Positions 6,210 to 7,769 of a stretch of DNA of 7,769 nucleotides are shown here, piece by piece (position 1 is the stretch's first letter; each line of letters begins with the position of its first letter). The notes under the pieces were generated by a model. It ran no database searches and was not told where the DNA came from. It saw only the letters and a list, made by a program, of their open reading frames with translations. The position numbers and the translations under genes were made by a program. The stretch is from NCBI GenBank assembly GCA_039805565.1, contig JBDLTZ010000069.1, positions 1 through 7,769 of the forward strand. Direction: 5' to 3'. The stretch comes from CALJIC01 sp039805565 (GTDB taxonomy: Bacteria > Chloroflexota > Chloroflexia > Chloroflexales > Roseiflexaceae).

Positions 6210-6238
6210 ATTATAGCAGTGCGATGGGGGAATCGCAA
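6210..6238 (-). promoter_or_regulatory. Sigma70-type promoter with extended -10 for the 51-aa/628-aa operon
   Basis: On the minus strand, -35 TTGCGA (6233-6238), a 17-base spacer and a perfect -10 TATAAT (6210-6215) preceded by TGC, which gives an extended -10. Transcription should start near 6203, leaving a leader of about 68 bases to the ATG at 6135. The region is clearly more AT-rich than its surroundings. A second TATACT at 6154-6159 lacks a properly spaced -35. Confidence 0.7.
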
Positions 6239-6254
6239 ACGAACGCTCAATGGA

Positions 6255-6335
6255 GAGCGCTGAAGCTGAAAAGACGTGATCGGAGCAGTACTGCTCCGAT
6301 CACGTCCGCTGTTCAGATTTCACCTGTCAGCGCTC
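6255..6335. repeat. Nested inverted repeats around a perfect 34-bp palindrome
   Basis: The core at 6273-6306 is a perfect palindrome (arm GACGTGATCGGAGCAGT). It is flanked by CTGAA (6266-6270) with TTCAG (6312-6316), and outside that by GAGCGCTGA (6255-6263) with TCAGCGCTC (6327-6335). The three pairs are almost concentric and could form one long interrupted stem of about 81 nt in RNA, or a cruciform in DNA. Confidence 0.8.
6269..6306 (-). terminator. Intrinsic terminator of the ROK gene
   Basis: On the minus strand the perfect stem-loop (about 15 bp around a GTAC loop, the 6273-6306 palindrome) is followed by TTTT, and it lies 36 bases past the ROK stop codon. The plus strand has no T-run after the stem, so the terminator works for the minus strand. 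It insulates the promoter at 6210-6238 from ROK transcription. Confidence 0.78.
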
Positions 6336-6342
6336 CGCGTTC

Positions 6343-7317
6343 TCACTCCCCCATACTCTCGAGGGCGAGCGCGATCCCACCGATCGCGACGCTCTCGAAG
6401 CCGAGGACCGACGAGACGATCGCGACGTCGCGCTGGACGAGGTCGCCGCTGTAGTGCCGCACGCGCTCGCGGACGGCAGTGACGAACGGCTCGCCGCCGT
6501 TGCGCGTCACCACGCCCCCCAGCACGATCATCTGCGGGTCCACCAGCGCGATGATCTGTGAGATCCGCACCGCCAGCAGGTCCACCGCCTCGCTCACCAC
6601 CTGGCGCCCGGCGGTGGTGTCGCCGAAGATGTCGCTGAGGAGGTTGGTCTCCAGCCCCAGCTCGGCCGCGCGGCGCATCAGCCCCTTGATCGATAGGTGC
6701 TGCTCGAGCGTGCCCGGCGCGCGTCCGGGGTACACCGGGTCCACCGGCCCTACCACCGCGTGGCCGATCTCTCCTGCGGTGGTGGTAGCGCCGTGGTACA
6801 GGCGGCGGTTCAGCACCAGCCCGCCGCCCACGCCGCTGCTCAGGTGGATGTAGACCATATGCTGCTTGTCCTGGGCCACGCCGAAGGTGGCCTCGGCAAG
6901 CGCGATCAGGTTCGCGTCGTTGTCGATCAGCGTCGCGGCGCCGAAGGCGTCCTCGACGCGCTCGCGCAGCGGGAAGCGCTCCCAGCCCGGCATACGCGGC
7001 GAGAGCAGCACGAGACCCCGGCGGGCGTCTACCGGGCCGGCGAAGCCGACGCCGACACGCACCAGGTGGCTTGGGGTCACATTGTGTGAGCTGAGGAGGC
7101 CGCGGGCGAGGTCGATGATGCCACCCACGATGCTCTCGGCAGTATCCGCCGTGGGCTCATGGAAGGCGCAGGTGTAGGTGTGGCTGTGCAGGTCGACGAG
7201 GGCGGCCCGCAGCCCATAGCTGCCGGCGTCCAGTCCGAGAACGTAGCCCTGGGTTCCAAGGAGCCCCCAGCTGTTGCGGGCCAGGCGTTCCTGCACAAGG
7301 TTCGTGGGATCGTTCAT
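6343..7317 (-). CDS. ROK-family protein (sugar-kinase-like, no HTH, no cysteine zinc cluster)
   Basis: A 324-aa protein of the ROK family (sugar kinases and related repressors) with the ASKHA fold. Motifs: phosphate-1 loop LGLDAGSYGLRAALVD (residues 27-42), GVGFAGPVD (89-97), the segment with the catalytic-type Asp IDNDANLIALAE (131-142, D134), phosphate-2 SSGVGGGLVLN (160-170) and AGEIGH (181-186). The N-terminal extension before the first strand is only about 25 residues, so the winged-helix domain of NagC/XylR-type repressors is absent and a cytosolic kinase is the default reading. The usual CxCGxxGCxE zinc motif is missing: the corresponding stretch after GEIGH reads YPGRAPGTLEQHL, with E205 kept. 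Substrate binding may therefore differ, or the protein may be a sensor. The ATG at 7317 has GGGAGGA upstream. The gene is monocistronic: its own promoter precedes it and a strong terminator follows. Confidence 0.9.
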   Translation of the reverse strand: MNDPTNLVQERLARNSWGLLGTQGYVLGLDAGSYGLRAALVDLHSHTYTCAFHEPTADTAESIVGGIIDLARGLLSSHNVTPSHLVRVGVGFAGPVDARRGLVLLSPRMPGWERFPLRERVEDAFGAATLIDNDANLIALAEATFGVAQDKQHMVYIHLSSGVGGGLVLNRRLYHGATTTAGEIGHAVVGPVDPVYPGRAPGTLEQHLSIKGLMRRAAELGLETNLLSDIFGDTTAGRQVVSEAVDLLAVRISQIIALVDPQMIVLGGVVTRNGGEPFVTAVRERVRHYSGDLVQRDVAIVSSVLGFESVAIGGIALALESMGE

Positions 7318-7424
7318 GGCGATGGTCCTCCCAGATCGAGCGGATCGCCGCGCCCCGTGTGAAGGTGGTATGTGAGCGGAAGGGTGGTCGTGGACATTTC
7401 CGGGCGTACGGGGCGTTGCCAGAC

Positions 7425-7435
7425 ATTATAGCACA
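7425..7435 (-). promoter_or_regulatory. Extended -10 promoter of the ROK gene
   Basis: TGTGC-TATAAT on the minus strand is a perfect extended -10 element (-10 at 7425-7430). No -35 hexamer is recognisable at the proper distance. That region is instead occupied by the CGGCAG-GG-CTGCCG palindrome. Transcription should begin near 7418, with about 100 bases of leader before the ATG at 7317. Within that leader CGCCCCGT (7351-7358) can pair with ACGGGGCG (7408-7415). Confidence 0.6.
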
Positions 7436-7443
7436 AGCCCTCC

Positions 7444-7457
7444 CGGCAGGGCTGCCG
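7444..7457. promoter_or_regulatory. Palindrome in the divergent promoter region, candidate operator
   Basis: CGGCAG-GG-CTGCCG is a perfect 6-bp inverted repeat with a 2-base spacer. It lies between the two divergent -10 elements and covers the place where a -35 of the ROK promoter would be. That suits a dimeric regulator of one or both genes; no regulator is identified. Short GC-rich palindromes arise easily in such DNA, so confidence is low. Confidence 0.35.
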
Positions 7458-7489
7458 CCATGCGCTCCGCCCGGCCCTCCAACCCGGCT

Positions 7490-7499
7490 GTGGTACACT
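7490..7499 (+). promoter_or_regulatory. Possible extended -10 promoter of the PhyH-like gene
   Basis: TGTGG-TACACT, with the -10 at 7494-7499, matches TATAAT at 4 of 6 positions and has the TGn extension. It is about 35 bases upstream of the ATG at 7534. No -35 is visible. Its shape is like that of the ROK promoter facing the other way. Confidence 0.4.
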
Positions 7500-7533
7500 A
7501 CCGGTTCAGTCCTGCATGCGTAAGGAGGAGGCG

Positions 7534-7769
7534 ATGTCGCCCACCGTGGTGTACGATCGGCCGCTGCTCAGTAATGGCTACACGCTCTCGAATGACCCCT
7601 CCCGCCTCGGGCGTCTGACCCCGTCGGACCCCGGCCGCCCGATCGCGGAGCTGCGCGAGCAGTATGAGGCGCAGGGCTACCTCTGGCTCCGCGGCGCGCT
7701 CGACCGCGGCGAGGTGCTCGCGTTCCGCCGGCGCTACTTCGCGGCCCTCGCTCCGTCTGGCCTGCTCGC
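7534..7769 (+). CDS. N-terminal part of a PhyH-like (phytanoyl-CoA dioxygenase family) protein, cut by the window edge
   Basis: Only the first 78 codons are present and the frame is open to the window edge. The ATG at 7534 has an excellent Shine-Dalgarno (AAGGAGG, 5 bases away). The segment IAELREQYEAQGYLWLRGAL followed by DRGEVLAFRRRYFAALAP (residues 37-74) matches the opening of PhyH-family Fe(II)/2-oxoglutarate dioxygenases, where a helix ending in 'dGYlwlrg' leads into a strand and then an Arg-rich helix. Residues 1-30 are a variable lead-in. The iron ligands (HxD...H) would lie beyond the edge, so activity cannot be judged. PhyH relatives hydroxylate many small molecules. The gene diverges from the ROK gene. 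Coding call strong, family call moderate. Confidence 0.72.
   Translation, partial: MSPTVVYDRPLLSNGYTLSNDPSRLGRLTPSDPGRPIAELREQYEAQGYLWLRGALDRGEVLAFRRRYFAALAPSGLL

Noticed and set aside
6273..6306. The 34-bp palindrome as a transposon end or CRISPR-like repeat
   Set aside because: Only one copy is present, with no flanking target duplication or transposase. The TTTT after the stem on the minus strand explains it as a terminator.

Overview
The window is GC-rich, with short intergenic gaps and strong GC bias at third codon positions. Seven complete genes and one more complete small gene lie on the minus strand, and one partial gene starts on the plus strand at the right edge. The mix (a ROK protein without an HTH, a PIG-L deacetylase next to a FemAB-type transferase, a HEAT-repeat protein, a PhyH-like protein, promoters with an extended -10) suggests a free-living chromosome, most likely Chloroflexota (Chloroflexia). 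That taxonomic guess rests on recognising protein style, not on a marker gene. I see no rRNA, tRNA, CRISPR array, transposase, integrase or phage gene.

Layout from right to left, the direction of minus-strand transcription. At 7534-7769 the beginning of a PhyH-like dioxygenase gene reads rightward. It diverges from a ROK-family gene (7317 to 6343) across a 216-base intergenic region that holds an extended -10 promoter for each direction and a small palindrome between them. The ROK gene ends at a strong intrinsic terminator built on a perfect 34-bp palindrome (6273-6306). Just beyond it a sigma70-type promoter (6210-6238) starts the main minus-strand run: a 51-aa protein, a 628-aa orphan protein coupled to it by an ATGA overlap, a 10-bp hairpin, a 315-aa HEAT-repeat protein, a PIG-L deacetylase, and a FemAB-like aminoacyltransferase coupled to PIG-L by another ATGA overlap. 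After a 100-base gap with a 16-bp imperfect palindrome come a 91-aa coiled-coil-type protein and a HAD hydrolase, 4 bases apart.

How they may work together. PIG-L (N-deacetylation of an amino sugar) and FemAB (transfer of an amino acid from aminoacyl-tRNA to an amine) form a plausible two-step envelope-glycan modification unit. The 628-aa protein is the most unusual gene. By eye it has two winged-helix-like modules that resemble HARE-HTH domains, a Pro/Ala linker, an uncharacterised beta-rich C-terminal part and a highly acidic tail. That layout recalls, without proving, the RNA polymerase delta subunit. With the 51-aa partner it is the best candidate for something undescribed. All family assignments were made by reading the translated sequence without database searches.
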